Positions 16,453 to 25,151 of a DNA stretch of 64,000 nt are shown piece by piece. The notes beneath the pieces are model-generated. The model saw nothing but the letters and a program-made list of their open reading frames with translations. It was not told the DNA's origin and did not search any database. Source of the stretch: Microbacteriaceae bacterium VKM Ac-2854. Lineage in GTDB: Bacteria > Actinomycetota > Actinomycetes > Actinomycetales > Microbacteriaceae. The translations under genes and the position numbers were made by a program. Numbering within the stretch: position 1 is the stretch's first letter; every line of letters begins with the position of its first letter. The DNA is taken from positions 1 to 64,000 of the forward strand of contig JABMLH010000011.1 in assembly GCA_013205085.1 (NCBI GenBank). The letters are read 5' to 3'.

Positions 16453-16515
16453 GTCACCGTTTCGCGGTGACGCCAGACCGGGCACGCGGTCACCGGTTCT
16501 GCGGAACCGGGTCGT
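16453..16515 (+). promoter_or_regulatory. Pair of GC-rich hairpins within the conjugation operon
   Basis: GTCACCG/CGGTGAC (16453-16471, loop TTTCG) is followed by CCGGTTC/GAACCGG around 16493-16510. The gap of 178 bases before the ParA-like gene is the widest in this part of the operon. The hairpins may attenuate or partly terminate transcription, or protect a processed end. There is no T-tract. Confidence 0.4.
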
Positions 16516-16622
16516 CGTGAGAAGGCCCCCAGCGGTCTTCCGGGTGGGGCGGTCTTGACCTGGACTGCTCCACCCGACCCTTCGTCTACCGGCCCATCCG
16601 CGGCCGCGAAAGGAACCCCCGA

Positions 16623-17783
16623 ATGTCCAGCATCACTCCCTTCGGCGGGGCGAGCCGCGCTCGCGGCTACCGCGAAGACACGCCCAGCACGCCGACCCGG
16701 CTCCGCCCCGCGGAACGCCCGGCCGAGCCAGCTCTCATCGACGCTGACACACTGCCCGATGACCAGCCGTCGCCCCCGGTGGAACCGGCCGCGCTGGAAT
16801 CCGCTGACACGAGCCTCGAAGAGGAGGAGTCGTGGGATCTGTCGGCCCCTGACCTGTCCGTTCCGATCGAGGAGAACCCGGCCGTCGCGTCCGAAGGGAT
16901 GCGCGGCTTCGTCGTTAAAGCCACCGGCGGCCTCATCAAGCTCGCGCCCGGCGCCGCTGAACTCGCGCACCTCGAGCTGACACGCCAGTTCGTCGACGAC
17001 GAACGCATCATCCGCCAAGCGACCTGGCGCCGCGCCGTATCCGTCCTCGTCGCGAACCGCAAAGGCGGCACCGGGAAGACCCCGACCGCTCTGTGCTTGG
17101 GCGGGATCCTCGCCGCCGTCCGCGGCGGATCCGTCGCGATCATGGAAGTGTCCGATGACCCCGGCGCCCTCACCTACCGCGCCGAAGGCTCGCCCACCCT
17201 CGGCCTGGGTGAACTGATCCGAGACCTGGAGCACATCACCTCCGCCGGCCAACTCGCCGGCTACACCGCCCCGCAAACCTCGTTCGCCTCCGTCATCGGC
17301 ACCGTCGGACACCGCGGCCGCCTCACCCGCGACAACGTCGTGTCCGTCGCCGCCGTGGTCGACGAGTTCTACGGCATCCGAGTCATGGACTCCGGCAACC
17401 AGCCCACCTCCGACGCCTTCGCCGGCGCCGTTGAATCCGCCGACGTCCTCGTCGTGCCCCTGCTGAACGCGGGAGACGCGGCGATGGAAGCCCTGGCGCT
17501 GCTGGACGAACTGGACCGTGCCGGCGGCCACGCCGCGGAGCTGGCGAAGAACGCGATTGTCGTGCGCCTCACCGATGGCCGGCCCGAGTCGCCGAAGGTC
17601 GTCGAACGCATCGACCGGCTTCTCCAACGGCGCAAGCCCGCCGGGATATACACCATCCCGTTCGACACCCACATCGCCGAACGCGCGCAGATCACCCTCG
17701 ACCAGCTCGCCCCAGACACCCGGCGCGAGTTCACCCACGTCGCCGCCGGCGTCGTCACCGTCCTGCAGACCACCGTCCGCTAA
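16623..17783 (+). CDS. ParA/MinD-family ATPase in the conjugation operon
   Basis: 386 residues. About 140 mostly disordered residues precede the ATPase domain, which opens with the deviant Walker A KGGTGKT (about 147-153). The expected downstream features follow: MEVSDDPG as the switch-like segment, RVMDSGNQ for Walker B, and VVPLLNAGDAAMEAL. In T4SS operons such ATPases are thought to recruit or position the secretion machine or relaxosome at the pole, rather than segregate the plasmid. Its place between membrane genes favours that. It is distinct from the truncated parA at 1627. Confidence 0.75.
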   Translation: MSSITPFGGASRARGYREDTPSTPTRLRPAERPAEPALIDADTLPDDQPSPPVEPAALESADTSLEEEESWDLSAPDLSVPIEENPAVASEGMRGFVVKATGGLIKLAPGAAELAHLELTRQFVDDERIIRQATWRRAVSVLVANRKGGTGKTPTALCLGGILAAVRGGSVAIMEVSDDPGALTYRAEGSPTLGLGELIRDLEHITSAGQLAGYTAPQTSFASVIGTVGHRGRLTRDNVVSVAAVVDEFYGIRVMDSGNQPTSDAFAGAVESADVLVVPLLNAGDAAMEALALLDELDRAGGHAAELAKNAIVVRLTDGRPESPKVVERIDRLLQRRKPAGIYTIPFDTHIAERAQITLDQLAPDTRREFTHVAAGVVTVLQTTVR

Positions 17784-17802
17784 CCCCTCGAAGGAACACC
17801 AT

Positions 17803-18123
17803 ATGAACCACGTCACCCTCCTCGCCTCCCGGATCAAGACGATCGACAACCCCCTCAACGGCGTCCTGCCCGACTTCACGATCTTCGGCGCCGAGTTCAC
17901 CGAGCTCTGGCAGAAACTCGTCGCCGGCGTCTGGGGCATCGCAATCGTGATCTCGGTCGTCTTCCTGATCATCGGCATCGTGAACATGGGCAAAGCCTCC
18001 GGAGGAGGCAACCCCCACGCCTACAAGGAGGGCCGCGGCCAAGCCCTCTGGGCAGGCATCGCCCTCGGCGGACTCGCGGGCCTGGCCGTCATCGTCGGCG
18101 CCATCCTCGCCCTCGTCGGCTGA
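17803..18123 (+). CDS. Small two-span protein, VirB2/TrbC-like
   Basis: 106 residues from ATG at 17803 with a GAAGGA ribosome binding site. Two transmembrane helices (GVWGIAIVISVVFLIIGIVNM and ALGGLAGLAVIVGAILALVG) are separated by a short basic loop. This size and topology fits pilin-like VirB2/TrbC subunits or their Gram-positive counterparts. Identification rests on topology and operon position rather than sequence identity. Confidence 0.55.
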   Translation: MNHVTLLASRIKTIDNPLNGVLPDFTIFGAEFTELWQKLVAGVWGIAIVISVVFLIIGIVNMGKASGGGNPHAYKEGRGQALWAGIALGGLAGLAVIVGAILALVG

Positions 18124-18131
18124 GCACCGCC

Positions 18132-18380
18132 ATGAACGGACCGACAGGCGCTCTTCCGCCCGACGAGGAGATCGTCGCCGCGCTGCTCGAAACAGCGCAC
18201 CTCATCCCGTTGCTGATCGGGGGAGTCCTGCTCCTAGCAGCGCTGTCCGCAGCGAGGTGGGTACGCCGACGGGTCCGGACCGAAGCCGTCGCACTCACGG
18301 TCCTCGCGGTCACCGGCGGGACCGGCATCGTCTCGGCCGCAGCCGGACTGGTCTCCTCAATGCTGAGCGCATATCACTAA
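18132..18380 (+). CDS. Small two-span membrane protein
   Basis: 82 residues. Two hydrophobic helices (LIPLLIGGVLLLAALSAA and AVALTVLAVTGGTGIVSAAAG) flank a basic loop WVRRRVRTE. It starts eight bases after the VirB2-like gene and has similar topology, so it may be a VirB3-like or second pilin-like subunit. No family match is certain. Confidence 0.55.
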   Translation: MNGPTGALPPDEEIVAALLETAHLIPLLIGGVLLLAALSAARWVRRRVRTEAVALTVLAVTGGTGIVSAAAGLVSSMLSAYH

Positions 18381-18402
18381 CCGGTCTCTGGAAGGAACCA
18401 CC

Positions 18403-19119
18403 ATGAGCAACGCATCCCCCAAGCCCCCTGCACGCCGCTGGCCTTGGATCGTCGGCGGCACCGTCGCGATCGTCGCCGCGGTGGGGGCCTGGGCGTATTT
18501 CGCGCCCGCAACCGTCGAGAACGTTCCGAGCGCGACCGCGACAGCAGTGCCCACGGCATCGCCGACGGCCTCGGCCGCGCCGGTGTCGACATTCTCCCCC
18601 TCACCGATCACGATCGAGGCGCCCACCGGGTGCCTCGGCGGCACCGGACGAGACGCGGACATGGTGTTGACCGCTGTCGCGCAGGCCCCGGACACCAGCA
18701 GCGGGGCCGTGGAGGTCGCGGCTGCGTTCATGCGGTGGATCCACCAGTACCCGGTGCCCGCTGCCGCCGACGCGCAGCGCGTGCAAGACGTCGCGATCGA
18801 CACGTCGACTGGCACGGATGCAGTGGCGTCGTTCGCAGCTAACCCGAACCTTTCCGGCGGCGCGGCCGCCGATGGGGAGGCGTTCTACCTTTCTACGGCG
18901 CCAGGGGTCTATTACCTCGACTCGTTCACCGAGGACACCGCGACGGTCACCATCGGCACGGGCATCGTCCTCAACGGCGCGCTGGACCCGATCCACCACC
19001 AGGGCCAGACCTACGTGCTGCGCTGGGTCGACGCTCACTGGATGCTCGTCGATGCATACCCGACCGACCGGCCCGCCGAGCTGTTCACCATCGGCACCGC
19101 GTTCACGGGCGGCTGCTGA
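18403..19119 (+). CDS. Bitopic T4SS protein, VirB8/TcpC-like
   Basis: 238 residues. A short cytoplasmic N-terminus, one transmembrane helix (WIVGGTVAIVAAVGAWAYF, about 14-33), a Ser/Thr/Pro linker (to about 75) and a compact extracellular domain. AVEVAAAFMRWIHQYPVP and the closing beta strands (VLRWVDAHWMLVDAYPTD) resemble the NTF2-like fold of VirB8/TcpC proteins. Those scaffold the mating channel in Gram-positive T4SS. It overlaps the next gene by one base. Similarity is structural and moderate. Confidence 0.55.
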   Translation: MSNASPKPPARRWPWIVGGTVAIVAAVGAWAYFAPATVENVPSATATAVPTASPTASAAPVSTFSPSPITIEAPTGCLGGTGRDADMVLTAVAQAPDTSSGAVEVAAAFMRWIHQYPVPAAADAQRVQDVAIDTSTGTDAVASFAANPNLSGGAAADGEAFYLSTAPGVYYLDSFTEDTATVTIGTGIVLNGALDPIHHQGQTYVLRWVDAHWMLVDAYPTDRPAELFTIGTAFTGGC

Positions 19120-20564
19120 TGCAGAGGCTGAATCCGATCACCGACACCGTAGAAGCGATCACTGGTGCGATCGATTTCGTGAATGATCCGTGGGGTCGCG
19201 CGTTCAAGGTGTTGAAGGATGCGGCGTCGGGTCTGGCGAAGGAGGTGTTGCCGGCGTTGACGTCGGCGACGTTGCCGGATCTGTCGGTTGGCTGGTTCGT
19301 GGACGCGTATCGGATCGCGTTCGCGGCCGCGATTCTGGTCGCGATCGTGCTGCTGATCCCCATGCTCGTGAGCACCGCTCGCGGCGCGATGGCGGGCCGG
19401 GACCTGGCGCAGTCGATCCTGTTGTACTTCCCGGTGTTCCTGATCTGCGGCATGTTCGGGCCCGCGTTCGGCGTGACGCTGGTTGCGTTCTTCCACTCCC
19501 TCTCTGACCTGCTGGCGCAGTGGGGCGTGATCGGGTCGGCGACCGCTTCGCTGGCGACGCTGCAGGGGATGATCGACAACAACGACGGGCAGGGCGTTGC
19601 CGGCGGCCTGTTCATGTCGATTCTGCTGATGCTGGGCACCATCGCCGCCCTCGTGCTGGTGCTGATCGTGCTCGTCATCCAGCTGATCACGCTTTATCTC
19701 TCTGGCGTGGTGATGGCGTTGGGCATCGTGTGGATGATCGACCCGCGATACCGCTCGTTCGCGGCAAAGATCCCGACGATGTGGTTGGCGCTGTTGGCGT
19801 CTCATCCGCTGCTGTTCTTCCTGCTGGGCGTCACGTTCAACATGACGGCCGGCAACGTGGGCAGCTTCGGATCCTCGACGACGCTGCAGGCACTGGTGCA
19901 GGGTCTGGTCGCGATCCTCGCGATGGTCGCCGCGGCGATCTCGCCGTTGCTGCTGATGAAGTTCGCGCCCGTGCTGCCCGCCGCCGCGGCGGGCGCTGCT
20001 GCAGGGGTGTCCGCGGCCGGGGTGATCGGGTCTCCGAACCTGACCAGCTGGATGGGCCGCAACAGCGACTCCGGTGGCGGCGCCAGCACGTCGACATCGA
20101 CGAGCGAGTCGGAGACGCAGTCCACCTCGAGCACATCCAGCTCGGCTGAATCCGGATCCGGAACAGGTGCGGGCGCGACGACGGGGACGACGTCGATGAC
20201 CGATGCCGGCGACGACGACGCCACCGCCACGGGCGGTGGGTCCTCCGGTGGCGGCGGTCGTCACGCGGCGCCGGCGACGGATCCGATCGGCGCCTCCGCG
20301 ACGGGCGAGGTCGGCGGCGCTGGAGCTGAGGCCGGGCTGGCCGAAGCGGGCGCTGCAGGTGCGGGGACCGCGGCCGAGGTCGGCGGCACTGAAGCGCTGG
20401 TCGCTGCCGGTGCGGCAGAGTCCGCATCCGGCGTGGGCGCGGTCATCGGCGTGCCGACGCTGCTCGCAGCGGGAGCGGTGAAGGCCGGACAGATGGCGAC
20501 GCAGACGGCGCTGTCGGCGACGGAGAAGGCGGCCGACATGGCCGAGAACAACGGAGAGGCATAA
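19119..20564 (+). CDS. Polytopic T4SS channel protein, VirB6/TrbL-like
   Basis: 481 residues. Residues 60-300 contain about six or seven transmembrane helices (for example IAFAAAILVAIVLLIPMLV, LGTIAALVLVLIVLVIQLIT, MWLALLASHPLLFFLLGV). A Ser/Thr/Gly/Ala-rich tail of about 170 residues follows. This is the usual shape of VirB6/TrbL-like channel proteins in actinobacteria. The neighbours are SCO6880 downstream and a VirB8-like protein upstream. Confidence 0.7.
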   Translation: MQRLNPITDTVEAITGAIDFVNDPWGRAFKVLKDAASGLAKEVLPALTSATLPDLSVGWFVDAYRIAFAAAILVAIVLLIPMLVSTARGAMAGRDLAQSILLYFPVFLICGMFGPAFGVTLVAFFHSLSDLLAQWGVIGSATASLATLQGMIDNNDGQGVAGGLFMSILLMLGTIAALVLVLIVLVIQLITLYLSGVVMALGIVWMIDPRYRSFAAKIPTMWLALLASHPLLFFLLGVTFNMTAGNVGSFGSSTTLQALVQGLVAILAMVAAAISPLLLMKFAPVLPAAAAGAAAGVSAAGVIGSPNLTSWMGRNSDSGGGASTSTSTSESETQSTSSTSSSAESGSGTGAGATTGTTSMTDAGDDDATATGGGSSGGGGRHAAPATDPIGASATGEVGGAGAEAGLAEAGAAGAGTAAEVGGTEALVAAGAAESASGVGAVIGVPTLLAAGAVKAGQMATQTALSATEKAADMAENNGEA

Positions 20565-20568
20565 GACC

Positions 20569-22224
20569 ATGACCGACGCACACGTGCGCTACATCGGCGG
20601 AGAGTCCGGGCACCGCAGCTTCTTCGGCGGCACGCATTCCAAGTCCCGGATCGTGTTCCTCGCCCTATTCGCGGTGGCCGGCCTGATCGGCACTCCGCTG
20701 CTGGGCTGGCCCGCGCTGGCGGGAGCCGCGCTCGGAGTCGGTGTGACGCTGATCGCCACCGTCCGCACGCATCGCGGTTCGATCGCTGACCGCCGCCGGG
20801 TGAGCCGGCGGTGGAAGGCGCGCGTGAACGCGGGAACGGACCGGTTCACGCCGTACACCGACGAGGCATGGGACGCGGCGCAGGCCGCGGCCGAGCAGGC
20901 GCGCGGGCGGGTCGCGAAGTGGGAGACGAGCCGTGACCTCGCTGCGATCCGAGCGCTGCCCGATGGGGCGGACGGCATGGGCTGGCTGCAGTCCGGCCGC
21001 AGCATGCCCGGCGTCGCCTGGCACGCGCCGATGGGGGAGCAGGAGTACCTCTCCGTCGTGTTCTCCGTCACCGGGCAGCTGCGCGGCATCGAAGCACCCA
21101 CGGTGCTGAACCGGGCCGCGTCCGCGTGGGGCGGCTTCCTCGCCGCCCGCGCCGCCCCCGCATCGCTGGCACGGCGGGCGCAGACCGTGACGCGGATCCT
21201 GCCCGCGGACTCCGCGCTGCAGGAGTTCTGGGTCCTCGCGTCCCTGGACCACAACGTGCCCGAGCAGCTGGCGGGCCAGTACGAGGAGGCGCAGCGCTCC
21301 TATGCCGACGTGATCCGGCTCGCCTCGGCCGGCGCCATGGTGCAACGCCACTACGTCACGATCGTGTGGCCGCTCAGCCCCGCGTTCCGGGACACCGCCG
21401 CGAAGTACGCCGACGGGCGCGCGGGATGGCGGATCCTGATGAGTCAGGAAATCGCCGCGGCCGAGCGCGGCCTCGCGGACGCGCGGATGGGGCAAGTGCA
21501 GGCGCTGACCGCCCGCCAAGTGGTCGGGATGATGCTGCACCAGCAGAACCCGTCCCGCCCGATCGACATGATCGCCGGCATCGACCCGGCCCGCCCCGGC
21601 CTGCCCTCGCACGACGAGCTGTCCGCGCACGTGGTCGACGACGTCGACCCCCTCGACGACGAGCCGGTGCAGTGGTGGCATCGCACCGCCCGGATCGTGC
21701 CCGACTCGATGGCCACCGCCGGCAGGACACCGTTGTGGACGTTGGATCTGCTGATCGGCTCGCAGCTGCAGGTGATGCGCACCGTGTCCTTCCACCACGA
21801 GCTGGTGCCCGCGGCGGAAGCGAAGGCCGCGGCCCGCAGCGACCTGGTCCGCGACAGCGCCGAGGTCCTCTCCCGCCGGCAGGCCGGCCAGATCGACGTC
21901 GGCGACACCCAAGCCGCGATGAGCGCCGCGCAGCGCCGCGCGAAAGACCTCGTCGCCGGATCCAACCACCACGGCGACAACTGGGTCGGCTACATCACGA
22001 TCTCCGCCCGCACCCGCACCCAGCTCGGGCAAGCATCCCGGCAGCTGGCGGACCTGTGCTCGAACGCGCTCGGCATCGAGCAGCTCGACTGGCAGGACTC
22101 CTACCAAGCCGCCGCATCCGGCACCACCTGGCCCATCGGGCGCGGCATCGCCCCCTCGAGCACGTCTCTCTCCGCCCGCCTCTACACCGGCCTCGCCGGC
22201 ACCACCGACAAGGAAGCACTCTGA
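20569..22224 (+). CDS. SCO6880 family T4SS protein
   Basis: 551 residues. Two adjacent N-terminal transmembrane helices (IVFLALFAVAGLIGTPLLGW, ALAGAALGVGVTLIATV) precede a large soluble domain with SVVFSVTG, PADSALQEFWVLASLDH and NWVGYITISARTRTQLGQAS. This matches the SCO6880 family, which pairs with VirB4 and seems to supply PrgI-like and VirB4 N-terminal functions. Here the separate VirB4 ATPase lacks such an N-terminal half. Its stop overlaps the next ATG. Confidence 0.85.
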   Translation: MTDAHVRYIGGESGHRSFFGGTHSKSRIVFLALFAVAGLIGTPLLGWPALAGAALGVGVTLIATVRTHRGSIADRRRVSRRWKARVNAGTDRFTPYTDEAWDAAQAAAEQARGRVAKWETSRDLAAIRALPDGADGMGWLQSGRSMPGVAWHAPMGEQEYLSVVFSVTGQLRGIEAPTVLNRAASAWGGFLAARAAPASLARRAQTVTRILPADSALQEFWVLASLDHNVPEQLAGQYEEAQRSYADVIRLASAGAMVQRHYVTIVWPLSPAFRDTAAKYADGRAGWRILMSQEIAAAERGLADARMGQVQALTARQVVGMMLHQQNPSRPIDMIAGIDPARPGLPSHDELSAHVVDDVDPLDDEPVQWWHRTARIVPDSMATAGRTPLWTLDLLIGSQLQVMRTVSFHHELVPAAEAKAAARSDLVRDSAEVLSRRQAGQIDVGDTQAAMSAAQRRAKDLVAGSNHHGDNWVGYITISARTRTQLGQASRQLADLCSNALGIEQLDWQDSYQAAASGTTWPIGRGIAPSSTSLSARLYTGLAGTTDKEAL

Positions 22225-22676
22225 TGCTCGACGTGGAGACTATGCCGGCGCAGTCGATCCTCCTGACGCCATTGGCGGTGCAGGCGTGGGAGCACGAGAC
22301 GCCCTGCGCGGAGGGTGACCGCATCCGTTGGCGGGAGCTGACCGTGGCGATGGGGGACTGGTTTTACCTCCCGACCGACCAGGCAGGTCGAACCAGCGAC
22401 TACGTGATCACGCCCGCCAACGCGGAGGAGTGGGCCTTGCTTCCCGGTCCGATCGTGCCCAACGTGATCCCCGCCGGTGGGATCAGGTTCACCGCGACCA
22501 CACTTGCTGACTTTCTCGACCAGGCCGCAGAGCATCTGGGCACGATCATCGCGTTCAATCTGGGCGTCACACCACCTGCGCTCCCCGGGGAGAAGATCCC
22601 GGGCTGGCCCGCACACCGACCTGTGGTGTCCCTCTGGGCGGAGCAAACGGCCACGCCGGGTGAGGTTCACCGGTGA
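22224..22676 (+). CDS. Hypothetical conjugation-operon protein
   Basis: 150 residues, soluble and acidic, no family recognised. It starts at the ATG overlapping the SCO6880 stop. Notable stretches are WRELTVAMGDWFYLPTDQAG and VSLWAEQTA near the end. Its last ten bases overlap the 3' end of an opposite-strand gene. Translational coupling to SCO6880 suggests a role in transfer. Confidence 0.6.
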   Translation: MLDVETMPAQSILLTPLAVQAWEHETPCAEGDRIRWRELTVAMGDWFYLPTDQAGRTSDYVITPANAEEWALLPGPIVPNVIPAGGIRFTATTLADFLDQAAEHLGTIIAFNLGVTPPALPGEKIPGWPAHRPVVSLWAEQTATPGEVHR

Positions 22677-23539
22677 ATGTGCAGGTGAGCGGCATCAGCG
22701 ATGCCGAGAGAAAGATCTCCGTTGAAACTGTCCGGCCTGAAAACAAGTGCGTCTATTCGAATGCCCCACGCCGTGAGCGCGGGCGCATGAAGGGGGTAGT
22801 GAAAGCGGCCAACGGCATGCGGCCAGCTACCGCCCGACACGGCGGCCGCTCGCACGCGAACGGTCTGTCCGCCCCGCTGATTCACCTTGGAAGGATCGGC
22901 CGAAACGCAACGCACGAACACGGGATGACGGATCCCGCGGCCCGTGACGCGACGCCGGAGATCCTGCAGCGACTGCTCGTCTGGGCCGAACACGAAATCG
23001 TCCCAGGCGATCAGGTCTCGTCCGTGTCGGAGGGTGAAACGTTCGCGGATCGTCGGGTCTTGAACGTGCAGGTCGAGGAAGTCGGCCATTCGGCGAGCGG
23101 AACGCATAAGAAGACGCGGGTTCGGCGCAACGGTCGAGCGGCGTTGTGCCGTGTCGGGGTCGACAATCACAAGCCGCGCTCCGATCGTGTCGGTGTTGTG
23201 CGGGTTGACGATCTCAACAATCGTGACACCGCCGGCGTTCGCGTCGGAGGCGAGATCGTGCACGATTCGCGCGACATCGTAAGGACACCCGGGCACGTGG
23301 AACTGCGTCGGATCGCTCCCGCTGCCCGGGCGAGAGGCGAAGAACGATCGGCGAGGGCTGACCGTGTCACCCCGATGCACGTCGGTCCGGGCTCGGTGGA
23401 CCAGAACAACGGTGCAACCGCCGGTGGGACAGGCCCAGAACGTCGATGGCTTCTGGCCGTGCGCATCGGCGTGATCCGTGACCTCTTCAGCCGTCCATAG
23501 ACGGCTCTCGCCCAGTATTCGCGCTACTCCCACACCCAT
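22667..23539 (-). CDS. Hypothetical protein transcribed against the conjugation operon
   Basis: 290 residues from ATG at 23539. The minus frame has high G/C at third positions and reads as a folded protein. A possible metal site (CPTGGC, about 37-42, and PGCPYD further on) is followed by GARLVIVDPDTAQR, RSARRMADFLDLHVQDPTIR and DLIAWDDFVFGPDEQSLQDL. I recognise no family. The overlapping plus-strand frame is less protein-like. It interrupts an otherwise unidirectional T4SS operon between SCO6880 and VirB4, so it looks like an inserted cargo gene. It overlaps the preceding gene tail to tail. Confidence 0.6.
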   Translation of the reverse strand: MGVGVARILGESRLWTAEEVTDHADAHGQKPSTFWACPTGGCTVVLVHRARTDVHRGDTVSPRRSFFASRPGSGSDPTQFHVPGCPYDVARIVHDLASDANAGGVTIVEIVNPHNTDTIGARLVIVDPDTAQRRSTVAPNPRLLMRSARRMADFLDLHVQDPTIRERFTLRHGRDLIAWDDFVFGPDEQSLQDLRRRVTGRGIRHPVFVRCVSADPSKVNQRGGQTVRVRAAAVSGGSWPHAVGRFHYPLHAPALTAWGIRIDALVFRPDSFNGDLSLGIADAAHLHIHR

Positions 23540-23587
23540 CCCGAAATTCTCTCAAAATCGGCTGAATACGGACAGGAAACCATTCTG

Positions 23588-25138
23588 ATGACCCGCAACA
23601 CTTTCGATACACCTCTCGCGTCCGGATCTGCCCTTGTAACCACACCCGACGATGCACGGACGGGTGACGAGCTCAGCGCGACGAAGCCGCAACGCCGAGG
23701 CTTGCGCCTGTTCCGCGACCCGGCGAAGAACCTGGATCTGACCGGCGCCGACGCGGACGCCGCGGCGGCGGGGGAGGTGCTGCCGTGGGAGCATCCCGGG
23801 ACGCGGCTGCGCACCTCGAGCGGGAAGGGTCGACGCGGCTGGTACGCGCCGGCCTCGAAGGGCGCGCCGTCGACGACGCGGCAGGCGGAGATCCTGAACA
23901 CGGCCCTCATCGGGCCGCCCACCGGGACTGACGGCATCGTGAACGGGCGCGACATGCTCTCGCGCACGATGATCGCGCACGACCCGTTCACCGCCTACAA
24001 CGCGTCGCCGCGGAAGATCACCTCCCCGAACTGTGTCGTGTCGGGAACGGTCGGGAACGGGAAGTCGTCGCTGACAAAGACGGTGTTCGTGTTGCGACCG
24101 CTGATCCTGGAGAAGCGCCGCGCGATCATCTTCGACAAGAAGAAGAAGGCCGACGAGGCGGGGGAGGGCGAGTACGCCGACGTCGCGCGCCGCTTCGGCT
24201 CCGACCCGATCGTGTTCACCGAAGATGCCACGTCCACGAAGCTGAACCTGTTCGACCCGATGATGTCCCGCGGCGGCGGCGACAAGGGCCAAGAGCGGCT
24301 GCTGCGCACCATCACCAGCCTCGCCAACGGCGGCCAACCGCTGTCGAAATGGGAGAAGAAAGCGCTGCGCTCCGCCCTAACCGGGATGCGCGGCACGGAA
24401 GCGCGCCGGCGCCCGCATGTGCTCACCGACCTGCTCCCGCACCTCGGTCGCGTCGCCGACGACCTCAGCACCGGCGACTACGCGCCGGACGTGAAAGCGA
24501 AGGTGCACGAGGCGGGGATCTCGGTGCGGTTGACGCTGGAAGAGCTGCTGGAGGACTACGGCTCGATGTTCGACGGGCAGACGTCCTCGGCGGTGGACCT
24601 GCGCGGGAAGCTGACCTCGTTCGACATCTCGCAGCTGCCCGACGAGGGCGCCGCGATCCCGGTCGTGATGGCGCTCGGACACGAATGGATGATGGGCCGC
24701 CTCACCGGAGAGCGCGGCTGGGGCACCAACGTGATCTGGGAAGAGGGCTGGCACATGATCGGTGGGCCCTCGGCTCACCTGATCCGCTCGTCGACGAAGC
24801 TGTCGCGCTCGCTGGGCCTGTGCAACGTGTTCGTGATGCACAAAGGCCAGACCGACATCCCCGTCGACTCGCCCGGCATGGCGATCATCAAGGAAGCGCA
24901 GACGATCTACACCTTCGCGCAGGACCGCCGCGAAGACGCCGAATGGTGCGCCCGCACCTTCAACTACGCCCCCGAGACCGTCGACCTCCTCATGCGTTTG
25001 AAGCCCGGCCACTTCGTGTTCAAGTACGGCGCGGAACCCGAAACCCACGTCCGCCACATCCGCTCGCCGTGGGAAGCCGCCGTCACGAACACGGACGAAG
25101 CGATCGCCGCGCTGAACAACAGCGCCGCCAGCCTGTAA
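23588..25138 (+). CDS. VirB4-like T4SS ATPase
   Basis: 516 residues. After a disordered N-terminus (to about 75) comes the ATPase domain: Walker A GTVGNGKSS (about 153-161), FDKKKKADE, and NVIWEEGWHMI (about 380) in the Walker B position, where Glu-Glu replaces the more usual Asp-Glu. HIRSPWEAAV and other C-terminal stretches fit VirB4/TraC proteins. It energises pilus assembly or substrate translocation. It corresponds to the C-terminal half of longer VirB4 proteins, the rest probably supplied by SCO6880. Confidence 0.85.
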   Translation: MTRNTFDTPLASGSALVTTPDDARTGDELSATKPQRRGLRLFRDPAKNLDLTGADADAAAAGEVLPWEHPGTRLRTSSGKGRRGWYAPASKGAPSTTRQAEILNTALIGPPTGTDGIVNGRDMLSRTMIAHDPFTAYNASPRKITSPNCVVSGTVGNGKSSLTKTVFVLRPLILEKRRAIIFDKKKKADEAGEGEYADVARRFGSDPIVFTEDATSTKLNLFDPMMSRGGGDKGQERLLRTITSLANGGQPLSKWEKKALRSALTGMRGTEARRRPHVLTDLLPHLGRVADDLSTGDYAPDVKAKVHEAGISVRLTLEELLEDYGSMFDGQTSSAVDLRGKLTSFDISQLPDEGAAIPVVMALGHEWMMGRLTGERGWGTNVIWEEGWHMIGGPSAHLIRSSTKLSRSLGLCNVFVMHKGQTDIPVDSPGMAIIKEAQTIYTFAQDRREDAEWCARTFNYAPETVDLLMRLKPGHFVFKYGAEPETHVRHIRSPWEAAVTNTDEAIAALNNSAASL

Positions 25139-25151
25139 CGGAGGATCCACC

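Noticed and set aside
16260-18011. Long minus-strand open frame opposite the ParA-like gene
   Set aside because: The plus strand holds clear Walker and membrane-protein sequences. The minus product has no domain and spans several real genes.
22673-23500. Plus-strand frame overlapping the reversed gene
   Set aside because: Same orientation as the operon, but the product is low in hydrophobic core and rich in Arg/Gly, with poorer third-position G/C. The minus frame looks more like a folded protein. This choice is moderately certain.
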